64,000 nucleotides of DNA from Anderseniella sp963787895 (GTDB lineage Bacteria; Pseudomonadota; Alphaproteobacteria; Rhizobiales; Aestuariivirgaceae): positions 682,001-746,000 of the forward strand of contig CAWBEX010000008.1 of the NCBI GenBank assembly GCA_963787895.1. The letters are read 5' to 3'. A program made the position numbers and the translations under genes. Positions 53,296 through 61,914 of the stretch are shown here, piece after piece (positions within the stretch are counted from its first letter, which is position 1; every line of letters starts with the position of its first letter). The notes under the pieces were generated by a model. The model worked only from the letters and a program-made list of their open reading frames with translations. It ran no database searches and had not been told where the DNA came from.

Positions 53296-54792
53296 CTATT
53301 GAAATCTCAGATTTTGTTCAACTTTGTCGATATCTGTGAGGGTGCCTTCTATGCCGCGCAGTTCTGCCGTCAGTTTGATCACGTCAATCTGCGCACGGTA
53401 CTTGGATTGGTTAAGCTCTATCTCGTAACCACGGCTGAACTTGCGCGCGTTTGCGCGTGCTTCGGCAATGGCCGCTACAATGCGTTCACGTTGCACCACA
53501 AGGCCTCGCCGGGCGCGAACCAGCGCATCAGCCATCTCCGCAGTGCGCCACAGTGCACCGTGGCCGGTCTCGCTCAACGCCTCTACCCGGGCTTCCTCGG
53601 CAATGCGTTCATACTTGCTTCTGTTCGGGCTGAGTGCGCCGAGCTTGTAGGACACCGTAACCTGCGCATATGCTGAATCGCTGTCGAAGAAATCGTTGCT
53701 TTCCCTGCCATCGATGGTGCTGCGGTAACCACCGTTGATGCCGGCGGACAGCTTGACCGAGACGGCATCCAGAGTGCGCGACATGCGGTCAATCTGGGCC
53801 AGCTCACGTTCGGCCTCTGAAAGTTGTACATCAAGCCCGCGCACATCACCGGCACGCAGCAATCCCACGGTTTCACGCCGGTGCGCCTCGGCGCGTGCAT
53901 GATGTTCGAGGGACCTTACGGTTTCGATGTACTGGTTCATGCCGGCAGCCAGTTGCGCTGTCATTTCACCGTTTTCAACATGCAGCCTGATGCGGTTGGA
54001 AATGGCCTTCAGTTCCGGCGATGCAGAACTCAGATAATCGGCTTTCGCAAGGTTGCCTGCGTAAGTCAGGCTTTGCGGCGTGATAAACAGCATCCGCGAG
54101 ATGCGTCCGGATGCGTCGAACCTGGCGCACTGGGCTTGAGCCGCACGCTTTTCGAGTTTGGCGCGGGCAATGTCCACTACATCGTAAGATATCTTGGCGC
54201 TGGAATTGGTCTTGTCATCAACGGTGGCAGAAATCGTGGGTGCCAGCAGCATGGCGTTTTTGGCCTCTGCGTTGGCATCCAGATAGCGGCACCAGGCAGA
54301 CGTCTTGGGTGTTGGCGCCGCAATAGGTGCATCAGACGATGCTGCCTCGACAATTGCAGGCCTGAATTCGCCGTTGACACTGGTCGTCGTGATTGCCGCT
54401 TTGGACGCCGCGTTGCTTGCGGACGTCTGCTTGCCTCGTGTGGGTATTGCTGGCTTGGGTCGCGGAATGACCATTGCCCTGCTGCTTGCGGCAACCTGCT
54501 TGCCTGCCACATCACTCGCCACAGCACCTGTGACGCTGGCTGTCACAAGCTCAGCGTCTGCCACCTCGGCAGTGATCACCGCCGGTCTTATGGACACGAT
54601 ACCTGGTTCGCTGCGCAGTTCGCTTTGCGGCATGACTTGCAGTTGTTGGCCGGCATCGCTTGTCAAGGCAGGTGGCATTGCAAGCAGCGAAGGCTTTGCA
54701 TCCTTGCCTGTGCAACCTGCAAGCATGAGACCGCTCAAGGCGGTGCACAGCATGATGCGCGTCTTAGAAGAACAGTGGTGGACGGCCAGCAT
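53296..54792 (-). CDS. TolC-like outer-membrane efflux lipoprotein with long low-complexity N-terminus
   Basis: The 498-residue protein begins with a lipoprotein signal ending LSGLMLAGC (lipobox). About 140 residues rich in Ala, Ser, Thr and Pro follow. A coiled-coil outer-membrane efflux domain comes next (about residues 185-498, with helices such as RAEAHRRETVGLLRAGDVRGLDVQLSEAERELAQID, by position near 310-345). Heptad-like helices and a DSAYAQVTVSYKLG beta strand pair fit TolC. ATG 54792 has a GAGGAA site and overlaps the preceding gene by 29 bases. It is the likely outer-membrane channel of the neighbouring export system. Confidence 0.8.
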   Translation of the reverse strand: MLAVHHCSSKTRIMLCTALSGLMLAGCTGKDAKPSLLAMPPALTSDAGQQLQVMPQSELRSEPGIVSIRPAVITAEVADAELVTASVTGAVASDVAGKQVAASSRAMVIPRPKPAIPTRGKQTSASNAASKAAITTTSVNGEFRPAIVEAASSDAPIAAPTPKTSAWCRYLDANAEAKNAMLLAPTISATVDDKTNSSAKISYDVVDIARAKLEKRAAQAQCARFDASGRISRMLFITPQSLTYAGNLAKADYLSSASPELKAISNRIRLHVENGEMTAQLAAGMNQYIETVRSLEHHARAEAHRRETVGLLRAGDVRGLDVQLSEAERELAQIDRMSRTLDAVSVKLSAGINGGYRSTIDGRESNDFFDSDSAYAQVTVSYKLGALSPNRSKYERIAEEARVEALSETGHGALWRTAEMADALVRARRGLVVQRERIVAAIAEARANARKFSRGYEIELNQSKYRAQIDVIKLTAELRGIEGTLTDIDKVEQNLRFQ

Positions 54793-56464
54793 GGAGCAGT
54801 TCCTCTTTTGCATCGTTCTTGTCGTTCAGCACGGCTTCAACGAAGACGCCGCGCAATTGCTTGCCAAACAGCGGGTGGACGGCATTGCTCTCCCCCGGGA
54901 TGGTCTGGCCGGTAACACCAACTTTCTTGCACAGCGCAACGATGACGGCGCATCTGTACAGCGGCTCGCCGCCAGGATAGTTGTCTGAATTCTCGTAAGG
55001 CACGAACACAACGGTCACGGGTGTTGTGATGGCGCGGCCAACCGGCGTCGCCAGCATCGAGTTGATGTTGCTGGTAACCACGTCAAGGCTGTCCTTGTGG
55101 TGGTTCACTTCGGCGAATTTGTTGGCAATGATCTTGTCTGCCTGCGAGATCAAATTGTGATCTGCAATGACCTCGCGTGCCAGGTACACCAGGTCAGAAC
55201 CGGCAGCGCTGAGCGTACGAATTTCTGGCTGGTCAATCTGGCTGCGCAACGAATTCAGAAACTCCACGCGGGTGTTGATCCTGTCCTCTTCGATCTCCTT
55301 GATGGCAAGTTCATTGGACACCACGGCCATGCGGTGCAGTGATTCCAGAATGGCCAGCGTGCCAGCCTCGAGCGATTTCTTTGTGATCGTGCGGTTGGCA
55401 TATGCCTTTTCAAGATTTCGCGCGAACGTGCCCCTTCCATTTGCGTTGCGGAAATCAGCGATGATCTGCTTGAGCCTGAGAATGTGATCGCGGGTTTCGC
55501 GCAGAAGCTTGCTCTGGCTGTGCAATTCGACATCGATGGTTCGCTTGGAGATTTCCAGCCGCAGTTTGGCATCGCGCTTGTCGCGTTCGGCTATCGTAAG
55601 TGCGGATTGTGCGGCCTCCAGTGCTTGCGACACCTGATTTTGCCGCACTTTCATTTCGCCAAGGTCTTTCTCCGCCCGCACTACCAGCGCGTGGCCGCTG
55701 GACAGTTCGATTGGCATCGACCAGCCCGATGAGGTGAGGAAGAAGACGATGATGGTGCCATAGCACAAGAACAATGCGAATAATGACGCGAGGATCGCCA
55801 TGGCCAGTTTCTTGTAGGCAAAGCTGGCCAGGGGCAGGAAGCGTTGCCACATGGTTGGCGCGGCGCGCTTTTCATGGCGTGTGAAGAATGCCTTGAACCT
55901 TGCTGCAAAGCGCTTGTCCAGGATGCCGTCGCCTGACAGTGACTTTTCAGGCGATCCGGTGCCGTTCTGTCTGGCCTTGGGCTTCGGTGCAGCTGTTGCT
56001 GTTCCAGGTGCCGGTGCGGCGTTTGATTTGTCGCGAACAGAGTTGCCCTGATCTTCTGACTGGTTGTGCTTTGCAGTGATCGTTTCAGCATAGTCGAACA
56101 CTGCCGCAATGATTTGTGCAGGCGCTGCCGGTGTGCGCACGACCTGGTGTACACCACGGATGGCTTCTATCTCGGCACGGCTCTTCGGCGGTGCAAGCAC
56201 GATAAGATGCTTGATCTTGTTGGCGGCCGCCAGCAGCACCAGTTTCAACCCGCGGCTTTCCGTCGGCAGAGACTGATCGACAACTGCACATTCAACATAG
56301 TGATCTTCGATGAACAACAGCAGATCATCGATGGAGCGCATGTGCCGGGCATGTACAGGGCCATCCTCGGCCATGATGGCTTCAGATACATCTGCCATGG
56401 CCGAGCCGACGAATATCGTCTCAATGGCTGAGAGTGACTGGTTGGATTTGTGCTGTCGGGTCAT
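54764..56464 (-). CDS. membrane-fusion (HlyD-like) protein with receiver-like N-terminal domain
   Basis: The 566-residue protein has three parts. Residues 10-125 resemble a CheY-like receiver: a strand ending AVVDQSLP with Asp63, and VVRTPAAPAQI where receivers have Lys-Pro. Residues 130-205 form a low-complexity linker. One transmembrane helix (about 219-243) precedes a long coiled coil (about 260-370) and a periplasmic adaptor domain ending TPVTVVFVPYENSDNYPGG. Layout is that of alginate Alg44, with a receiver-like domain in place of PilZ. Start overlaps the glycosyltransferase stop by 4 bases. Confidence 0.82.
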   Translation of the reverse strand: MTRQHKSNQSLSAIETIFVGSAMADVSEAIMAEDGPVHARHMRSIDDLLLFIEDHYVECAVVDQSLPTESRGLKLVLLAAANKIKHLIVLAPPKSRAEIEAIRGVHQVVRTPAAPAQIIAAVFDYAETITAKHNQSEDQGNSVRDKSNAAPAPGTATAAPKPKARQNGTGSPEKSLSGDGILDKRFAARFKAFFTRHEKRAAPTMWQRFLPLASFAYKKLAMAILASLFALFLCYGTIIVFFLTSSGWSMPIELSSGHALVVRAEKDLGEMKVRQNQVSQALEAAQSALTIAERDKRDAKLRLEISKRTIDVELHSQSKLLRETRDHILRLKQIIADFRNANGRGTFARNLEKAYANRTITKKSLEAGTLAILESLHRMAVVSNELAIKEIEEDRINTRVEFLNSLRSQIDQPEIRTLSAAGSDLVYLAREVIADHNLISQADKIIANKFAEVNHHKDSLDVVTSNINSMLATPVGRAITTPVTVVFVPYENSDNYPGGEPLYRCAVIVALCKKVGVTGQTIPGESNAVHPLFGKQLRGVFVEAVLNDKNDAKEELLHAGRPPLFF

Positions 56465-57708
56465 TTCGCCACCACTTTCGCAGTGCTGCTGACCGTTTCT
56501 GCCGGTGCAGGAGAACCCTTGTGACCACGCGTCTCCCATGAAGACGTGCCGAGGCTGAACAGCGCCAGTGGCGTCATGGTGAGGTAGACCACCGGAAAGA
56601 CCGCTGCCATGGCCAGGAACCAAATGCCGTTGGTTTGCGCAAAGGCGGGCAGGTCATATTTGTTGATCTCATAGGCGAACGCAAAGATGGTAACCACGAA
56701 CGCGTGGAACATGATCGGTATCATGAAGTCTGCTTCAAGCATCTTCGTCAGAAGGAATACCGGGTAGAAAAACAGCAGCGTGCCCAGTGACAGGTAGTGC
56801 ACCAAAACCACCGGATTGAACTTGTGCAGGTTCGGAATGGCAGTGATCAGGTCGATCATGTTGGACCGGCGCCAGCGCAATTGCTGGTTCAGATACCCCG
56901 GCATGGCCGGTGGAGCTTTGGTGTAGCAACGTGCGTTGAAGCACAGCCGGGTGCGGAAACCCGCTTCAACCAGCTTGCGCGTCAGAAAACGGTCTTCGCC
57001 GTACTTCACCTCGTCACCCAGGAAGGTGCGGTTTCCAAGCTGGCTGTCGACGGCCAGCAATGCTTCGCGTTTGTACAGCGTGAGGCAACCCGACAGGCAC
57101 ATCACATGGTCATATGCGTTCTCCAGGTTTTTCAGGAACTGATAGCCAACCCAGTACTTCACCGCCTGCATGCGCGTCAGCCACGTCTCGTTGGCATTGG
57201 ACACGAACACGCACCCGCCAACCGCATCAGCACCGGAGGCATACATGTGGTTGACCAGGTTGCGCACCACATTCGGTTCGACGATGACATCGGAGTCCAC
57301 GGACATTACCAGGTCACTCTTTATATCGAGAACCGCCTGTTTGATGCCCAGACGCTTGCCCATGTTCTGCGGGTTTTGGCGCAGTTGCATCCACGGGTAG
57401 CGCTTGGTGGCCTGCTCAAGGTACTTCATCGTATGATCAGTTGAGCAATCATCAATGAACACGACAGACAGCTTGTCACGAGGATAGTCGATGGCAGCGA
57501 ATGAGGCGGCGGTCTTGAGCACCGAGGCGCCCTCACAAAATACCGGCACCACAATGGACACACTCGGCAGGCTGGCCGGCGCAACGCCGTAGCCTTTCTC
57601 CGTGCGTTTGTCGCCTGTGCGCAGCAATGATCCGAAAACATATCTGTTCACGAATACGATCAGCACAAGCAGGCCGAACATCCATTCCAATAGCGATATT
57701 AAGTGCAT
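56461..57708 (-). CDS. processive family 2 glycosyltransferase (Alg8/NodC/HasA-like)
   Basis: The 415-residue membrane protein has an N-terminal helix (about residues 8-22). The GT2 domain carries VSIVVPVFCEGASVL, the UDP-sugar Asp86-Asp87, the DxD motif Asp138-x-Asp140 (MSVDSDV), the acceptor motif Glu238-Asp239 (GEDRFLTR) and the processive signature QQLRW at 275-279. C-terminal helices follow (about 295-385). Such enzymes make and extrude polymers such as alginate, hyaluronan or cellulose. ATG 57708 is chosen; an upstream GTG (57729) is in frame. It is coupled to the membrane-fusion gene, so polymer synthesis and export are probably physically linked. Confidence 0.9.
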   Translation of the reverse strand: MHLISLLEWMFGLLVLIVFVNRYVFGSLLRTGDKRTEKGYGVAPASLPSVSIVVPVFCEGASVLKTAASFAAIDYPRDKLSVVFIDDCSTDHTMKYLEQATKRYPWMQLRQNPQNMGKRLGIKQAVLDIKSDLVMSVDSDVIVEPNVVRNLVNHMYASGADAVGGCVFVSNANETWLTRMQAVKYWVGYQFLKNLENAYDHVMCLSGCLTLYKREALLAVDSQLGNRTFLGDEVKYGEDRFLTRKLVEAGFRTRLCFNARCYTKAPPAMPGYLNQQLRWRRSNMIDLITAIPNLHKFNPVVLVHYLSLGTLLFFYPVFLLTKMLEADFMIPIMFHAFVVTIFAFAYEINKYDLPAFAQTNGIWFLAMAAVFPVVYLTMTPLALFSLGTSSWETRGHKGSPAPAETVSSTAKVVAK

Positions 57709-57754
57709 GTCTCGCCGTCCCCAAGGCACCCAAATCTGCTCGGGTGTCGTCAGT

Positions 57755-57773
57755 TACCTTGTCCCATAAGGTA
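57755..57773 (-). promoter_or_regulatory. palindrome/leader hairpin before the glycosyltransferase gene
   Basis: TACCTT (57755-57760) and AAGGTA (57768-57773) form a perfect 6-bp inverted repeat around a 7-base spacer, 47 bases upstream of the glycosyltransferase start. An operator half-site pair or a leader hairpin are both possible. Confidence 0.35.
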
Positions 57774-57810
57774 GCGACCAGACTCGCCTGAATCATTTTC
57801 GATAAAGTAA

Positions 57811-57824
57811 ATTCAAATTTGAAT
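57811..57824. promoter_or_regulatory. perfect 14-base palindrome, candidate operator
   Basis: ATTCAAATTTGAAT at 57811-57824 is self-complementary over all 14 bases. It sits in the AT-rich block about 100 bases upstream of the glycosyltransferase gene. It could be an operator; AT-rich palindromes also arise by chance. Confidence 0.35.
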
Positions 57825-58090
57825 GGAAGTATTTACCCATTCAATCAAGTTTTATACTTTATTTTTTAATAATATTCGTGGTTAATGAAGAATAAATATG
57901 AAAAAAACCGTTCCAAATCAACTGCTTGTGAATCCGGGAAACTGCGATGCCTCACCGACGCATCGTCGGACAGATTCGCTAACACGCAGGTTTTTTAAAC
58001 TTTTTACGTGGGTTGCTCTCGTTGTACAACCTAGGCTGGCGGTGGTGCGCAAGTGTAGTTTCGCCGTCTCTCGCGGTGCTGTCGCGTGAG

Positions 58091-59587
58091 CTACCAGGTG
58101 CGGGCTATGCCTACCCATGCGCTATACGCCCAGCAATCTCTCGAAGGATCTGCAAAGCCCGGCACCACAAGGCGTGCGAGTTCACAATCCGGCGGGCGCC
58201 GGTTCATAATCTTGTAGAACCGTCCGTTGGAACGGTACAGGTACTGGTAGTCGGGGCTGCTTGACTTGCGCCAGTCTCGTGGCAGCGCCGCAACGTATTT
58301 CGGCGTCAGTCCATCAATCCAGTTCTCTGTAGATTGCCCCCATTTTGAATGTAGCCCGTCCCAGTTTCGGCCATTGTTGCTCGACTTCGGATACTCGCCA
58401 TGCTCATCGCGGTAGGCATGCAGAGCGGTCTGGAGTTGTTCTATTTCCTCCAGCGCCACTTCAAAGGGCGCACGCATGACCTTGCGTGTCCGTCTGATGG
58501 GCAATTCGCTTTCAACCGTATGGGCCATGACGGAATACGCAAAACCCAGATGCTCCTGATGCAGGCACTTGGCCAGTCTGATGGATCTGTCAAGCGCGCC
58601 CCAGGCATTCACATGATAAACCGTGTCGGAAAAAAATTCTGGAGGCAGGAACATGCCTGCCGGATCACAGATCATCTTCAACCCGGTCTGGTTCAATGCA
58701 GACTGGAATTGCCTGTACTCTTCAATCAGGTTGGGGTCATGTCTGGAATGCGATTTGATATCGGCCATTGCAGGCCAGGTAATCAATAGTGTTGCGCCCT
58801 GCGCCTCTATCGAACGCTTCAGCTTGAGCAGGTTGTTGACAGCCCGGCTCGGACCCGCTGCAGAAACGGGTAACATGGAATAAGGCCGTTTTTCGCCGTT
58901 GAAAGCCTTTTTCACGTCCTTGTTGACAGACAGCGGCACCACGAAGAAGCCGTGCTCATCAGCAAGCGAGACATGAAGCGGCTTTATCTTGTGCATGATG
59001 TATGGCGTCTTGATGCCGTCATTGCCAGGTTCAGCCAGTCCGCTCAGGTCCCGGCGCTCACCTGTCAGCTTTCCCCACGCCAGTTTTGCGTAAATCTCTG
59101 CCGGTGTTTCGAGGTTGCTGACAAAACGTTCAACCGGGGTCTCGTAATTGAAGAACCGTTGCAGCCACAGGAGGTTTTGCTCCTGATGGAAGCTGGTGCT
59201 GGACGTGCGCCGGTATGTCGGGTGCTCAAGTGTTGCAATAACGACATCGCCATTGCGTAGTTTGCCACGCAACCGCTGCTCATGGAACGGCAGGTCAAAC
59301 CCGAGGTGAACCGACAGGTTGACCACATCATAGTCGGAGTATTTTTCCAGGTAGTTGCCGTCGAAGCCATACAGGCCATTGGATCCGCCAACGAATATCA
59401 GCCGCTTCTTGTCGGTTTGCTTGTCAAGCAACCGGTCCTGATAGGTCAGCACCTTGGCAACCCAGTACGAACCTGCGACGGGATTGTCCTTGAGCAGGTT
59501 GGGTGCAAAAAACACCGCTGCTGCTGCGGCGCATATGCCTGAAATGAACCCGGTAAGACGGAGCATGTTGGCAAGCCTCTCCCGCAA
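58091..59587 (-). CDS. AlgJ/AlgX-like SGNH protein fused to a pseudopilin-like C-terminal domain
   Basis: The 498-residue protein has an N-terminal signal-anchor (hydrophobic about 11-30). An SGNH-hydrolase-like core follows, with the Ser in IFVGGSNGLYGFD (GGSN at 67-70) and an Asp-x3-His pair (DTVYH, Asp321 and His325). Residues about 379-480 are unrelated and resemble the C-terminal half of GspG-type major pseudopilins (EEIEQLQTALHAYRDEHGEYP, DGLTPKYVAALPRDW, YLYRSNGRFYKIM). With the MBOAT gene one base upstream, it is a likely polysaccharide O-acetyltransferase partner. The fold assignments are by pattern, not by search. Confidence 0.75.
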   Translation of the reverse strand: MRERLANMLRLTGFISGICAAAAAVFFAPNLLKDNPVAGSYWVAKVLTYQDRLLDKQTDKKRLIFVGGSNGLYGFDGNYLEKYSDYDVVNLSVHLGFDLPFHEQRLRGKLRNGDVVIATLEHPTYRRTSSTSFHQEQNLLWLQRFFNYETPVERFVSNLETPAEIYAKLAWGKLTGERRDLSGLAEPGNDGIKTPYIMHKIKPLHVSLADEHGFFVVPLSVNKDVKKAFNGEKRPYSMLPVSAAGPSRAVNNLLKLKRSIEAQGATLLITWPAMADIKSHSRHDPNLIEEYRQFQSALNQTGLKMICDPAGMFLPPEFFSDTVYHVNAWGALDRSIRLAKCLHQEHLGFAYSVMAHTVESELPIRRTRKVMRAPFEVALEEIEQLQTALHAYRDEHGEYPKSSNNGRNWDGLHSKWGQSTENWIDGLTPKYVAALPRDWRKSSSPDYQYLYRSNGRFYKIMNRRPPDCELARLVVPGFADPSRDCWAYSAWVGIARTW

Positions 59588-60994
59588 CTAGAACTGGAAA
59601 TAGATGAATTCGGATGGTGCAGAAGCTTCCGACATCCGTTTTACCGCAATCATGAACGCAAAACCGGCGGCAAACTGCGAGGCGGTAACCACGATGGAGC
59701 GTTGATGCTCCTTGCAGAACCGGTCAATAACCCACGAGTTTGGCAGCATGGTCACGGCGAAGGTCAGGCCGGCCAGTGCGATCCACAGATTCGGCTGGTA
59801 GATCGCATGCGTCATTGCCTTTATGTCCAGCAGAGCCGATGGGTTCCACATGGCCGAATATATCGCCCACGCCACATCAAATGTTTCAGCGCGAAACACC
59901 ACCCATAAATTGGCCACAAGCACGAAAGTCAGGAACCAGCCCGCAGCCGCCGGCATTCTATAACCCGCCTTCGACCAGGCTCTGTTGAGCGCCAGCGCCA
60001 CACCGTGCGCCGTTCCCCAAACGACAAATGTCCAGCCTGCGCCGTGCCACAGCCCGCCGAGAAACATGGTTGCCAGCAATGCAGCATAGGCCCGCATTTC
60101 GCCATTTTTTGAGCCGCCCAGCGGAATGTAGAGGTAATCTCGCAGCCAGCGCGACAGCGTCATGTGCCAGCGCCGCCAGAAATCCTGGATGCTCACGGCC
60201 TGATATGGCGAATTGAAGTTCTGTGGCAGTTGCAGCCCGAACATCAGGCCAAGCCCGATGGCCATGTCGGAATAGCCGGAAAAATCGAAATATAGCTGGA
60301 ACGTGTACAGCAATGTCAGCGCCCAGGCGTCAAGCGTGGACAGTGCGGCCGGGTCGTTGAAACCAAGTGCCACATAGGCCGACAGAGTGTCGGCAACCAG
60401 CACCTTTTTCGCCAGGCCAATGCCGAAAAGCAAACATCCGCGGACGAAGTTATCCTTCAGAGTCAGTTTTTGTGACAATTGATAGAGAAATTCGTCGTGC
60501 CGCACGATGGGGCCGGCAATCAGCTGCGGGAAGAACGACACATAAGCTATGTAGTGCAGAAACGGCACCGTTTCAGCTTCCCGTTCTTTCGCGCTGTCCA
60601 CCAGGAACGAGACTTGCTGGAAGGTGAAGAAGCTGATGCCCAATGGCAGCACTATATTCTCTACATATGCCTGGAATTGCGTCAGCTGAGCGACATCCGA
60701 AACGAAGAAATCGGCATACTTGAACACCGCGATGAGCGCCAGGTTTCCAATAATTCCGGCTTTCAGAATGGCGGCCTTGCCGTGCCGTCTTATCAGCAGA
60801 TAGCAAATGTAATTGAGCGCAATGGAGCCTGCGAAAAGAAAGGCATACTGCCATTTCCAGTATGCGTAAAAGCCCATGGAAGCGGCGCACAAAATAGCGA
60901 TTGAGGCAGTGGGCGACACCAGCCGCACCAGCCAGAACGCGCAAAACACTGTTGGCAGAAAATAGAATATGAAGTCAGCTGAGCTGAAAATCAT
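59588..60994 (-). CDS. MBOAT-family O-acyltransferase, AlgI-like
   Basis: The 468-residue polytopic protein starts at ATG 60994 with MIFSSADFIFYFLP, typical of AlgI. It has the AlgI/DltB landmarks FFPQLIAGPIVR (about 154-165), LYFDFSGYSDMAIGLG, FWRRWHMTLSRWLRDYLYIPLGG (His277) and the catalytic MBOAT His317 in GGLWHGAGW. It moves acetyl groups across the inner membrane for polymer O-acetylation together with an SGNH partner. The next gene begins at the adjacent base. It is divergent from the tungstate transporter. Confidence 0.94.
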   Translation of the reverse strand: MIFSSADFIFYFLPTVFCAFWLVRLVSPTASIAILCAASMGFYAYWKWQYAFLFAGSIALNYICYLLIRRHGKAAILKAGIIGNLALIAVFKYADFFVSDVAQLTQFQAYVENIVLPLGISFFTFQQVSFLVDSAKEREAETVPFLHYIAYVSFFPQLIAGPIVRHDEFLYQLSQKLTLKDNFVRGCLLFGIGLAKKVLVADTLSAYVALGFNDPAALSTLDAWALTLLYTFQLYFDFSGYSDMAIGLGLMFGLQLPQNFNSPYQAVSIQDFWRRWHMTLSRWLRDYLYIPLGGSKNGEMRAYAALLATMFLGGLWHGAGWTFVVWGTAHGVALALNRAWSKAGYRMPAAAGWFLTFVLVANLWVVFRAETFDVAWAIYSAMWNPSALLDIKAMTHAIYQPNLWIALAGLTFAVTMLPNSWVIDRFCKEHQRSIVVTASQFAAGFAFMIAVKRMSEASAPSEFIYFQF

Positions 60995-61206
60995 GGCCGC
61001 CTTGAACCTCTGCCCTGTTGCCGCTGCGTCACATCGCCAGCAGCACAACATCCCGCAAAGCACTATCTGCCGATGGCGTTAAAATTGAGATAATCCGGGT
61101 AAAAGTCCGCTAGGTGGCTCTGCATTTGGCGCCCTTGTCGGCATTGCGTCGCAGGAATTTCTAAAATACACTGATTTCAGACAGGAATTACAAAGTTTGC
61201 ATAAAT

Positions 61207-61914
61207 ATGCAGGATTTTGCAGAAGCGTTTGTGTTGGCATTTGGCCTTGTGATCTCGCTGGACGGTGATCTGATGGAGATCATTGCTTTGTCGTTGCGTG
61301 TCAGCATGTCCTCGGTGCTGGTCGCAGGGTTGATTGGCCTGCCGCTGGGGGCATTCTTGGCGACAGCCAGGTTTCGCGGGCGTGGTGTGGTCATTGTAGT
61401 GCTCAATGCCATGATGGGGCTGCCTCCGGTTGTTGTAGGTCTGCTGGTCTACATGGCGCTGTCCAATGCCGGTCCGCTCGGGTTCTTCCAGTTGCTGTAC
61501 ACCCCGTCGGCAATGATCATTGCCCAAACCATCCTGATAACCCCGATCGTGGCAGCGCTGACCCGCCAGATCATTGAGCATCTGAACGCTGAATATGCTG
61601 AGCAATTTGCCTCATTGTCAGTGCCCTGGAACATACGTATCGCAACCCTCATCACTGACGCCCGCTTTGCCTTGCTTACGGTGTTGCTGGCAGGTTTTGG
61701 CCGTGCCATTGCCGAGGTTGGCGCTGTCATAATCGTCGGCGGCAACATTGCCCACCTTACGCGGGTCATGACCACGGCAATCGCGCTGGAAACCTCGAAA
61801 GGCGATCTGGCGCTTGCTCTGGCGCTCGGAATTGTGCTGCTGACGCTGGCCCTCATCGTCAACGGTGCGGTTATGAGTCTGCGCATGCGCGATGAGGCCA
61901 CAGTCCATGCTTGA
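61207..61914 (+). CDS. tupB: tungstate-type ABC transporter permease
   Basis: The 235-residue protein has about six membrane helices and one permease loop (LPLGAFLATARFRGRGVVIVVLNAMMGLPPVVVGLLVYM by position 45-85; GFGRAIAEVGAVIIVGGNIAHLTRVMTTAI near 170-200). It matches TupB, the membrane part of the TupABC tungstate importer, encoded with matching ATPase and binding protein. Its end overlaps the ATPase gene. The upstream gap to algI-like is 212 bases and should hold the divergent promoters. Confidence 0.88.
   Translation: MQDFAEAFVLAFGLVISLDGDLMEIIALSLRVSMSSVLVAGLIGLPLGAFLATARFRGRGVVIVVLNAMMGLPPVVVGLLVYMALSNAGPLGFFQLLYTPSAMIIAQTILITPIVAALTRQIIEHLNAEYAEQFASLSVPWNIRIATLITDARFALLTVLLAGFGRAIAEVGAVIIVGGNIAHLTRVMTTAIALETSKGDLALALALGIVLLTLALIVNGAVMSLRMRDEATVHA

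Larger units (their letters stand above)
57709..58090. other. intergenic regulatory region upstream of the glycosyltransferase operon
   Basis: These 382 bases hold no convincing gene. The half near the glycosyltransferase has two palindromes (listed separately) and a very AT-rich block, about 57797-57905, well below the GC content of the genes around it. A 63-codon plus-strand frame at 57898 lacks support. Promoter(s) for the minus-strand glycosyltransferase genes most likely lie in the AT-rich block. Confidence 0.5.

Noticed and set aside
51205..54792. A complete type I secretion system for the RTX protein
   Set aside because: An adaptor and a TolC-like protein are present but there is no ABC ATPase of the HlyB type in the window; the adaptor is coupled to a glycosyltransferase instead.
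53824..54915. 363-codon plus-strand frame over the TolC-like and adaptor genes
   Set aside because: It spans two overlapping minus-strand genes with lipobox, coiled coil and matching ribosome sites; the plus-strand product is Cys/Arg/His-rich without motifs.
57898..58089. 63-codon plus-strand frame (MKKTVPNQLL...) in the gap upstream of the glycosyltransferase
   Set aside because: No ribosome site, no hydrophobic segment or motif, and base composition of a regulatory gap.
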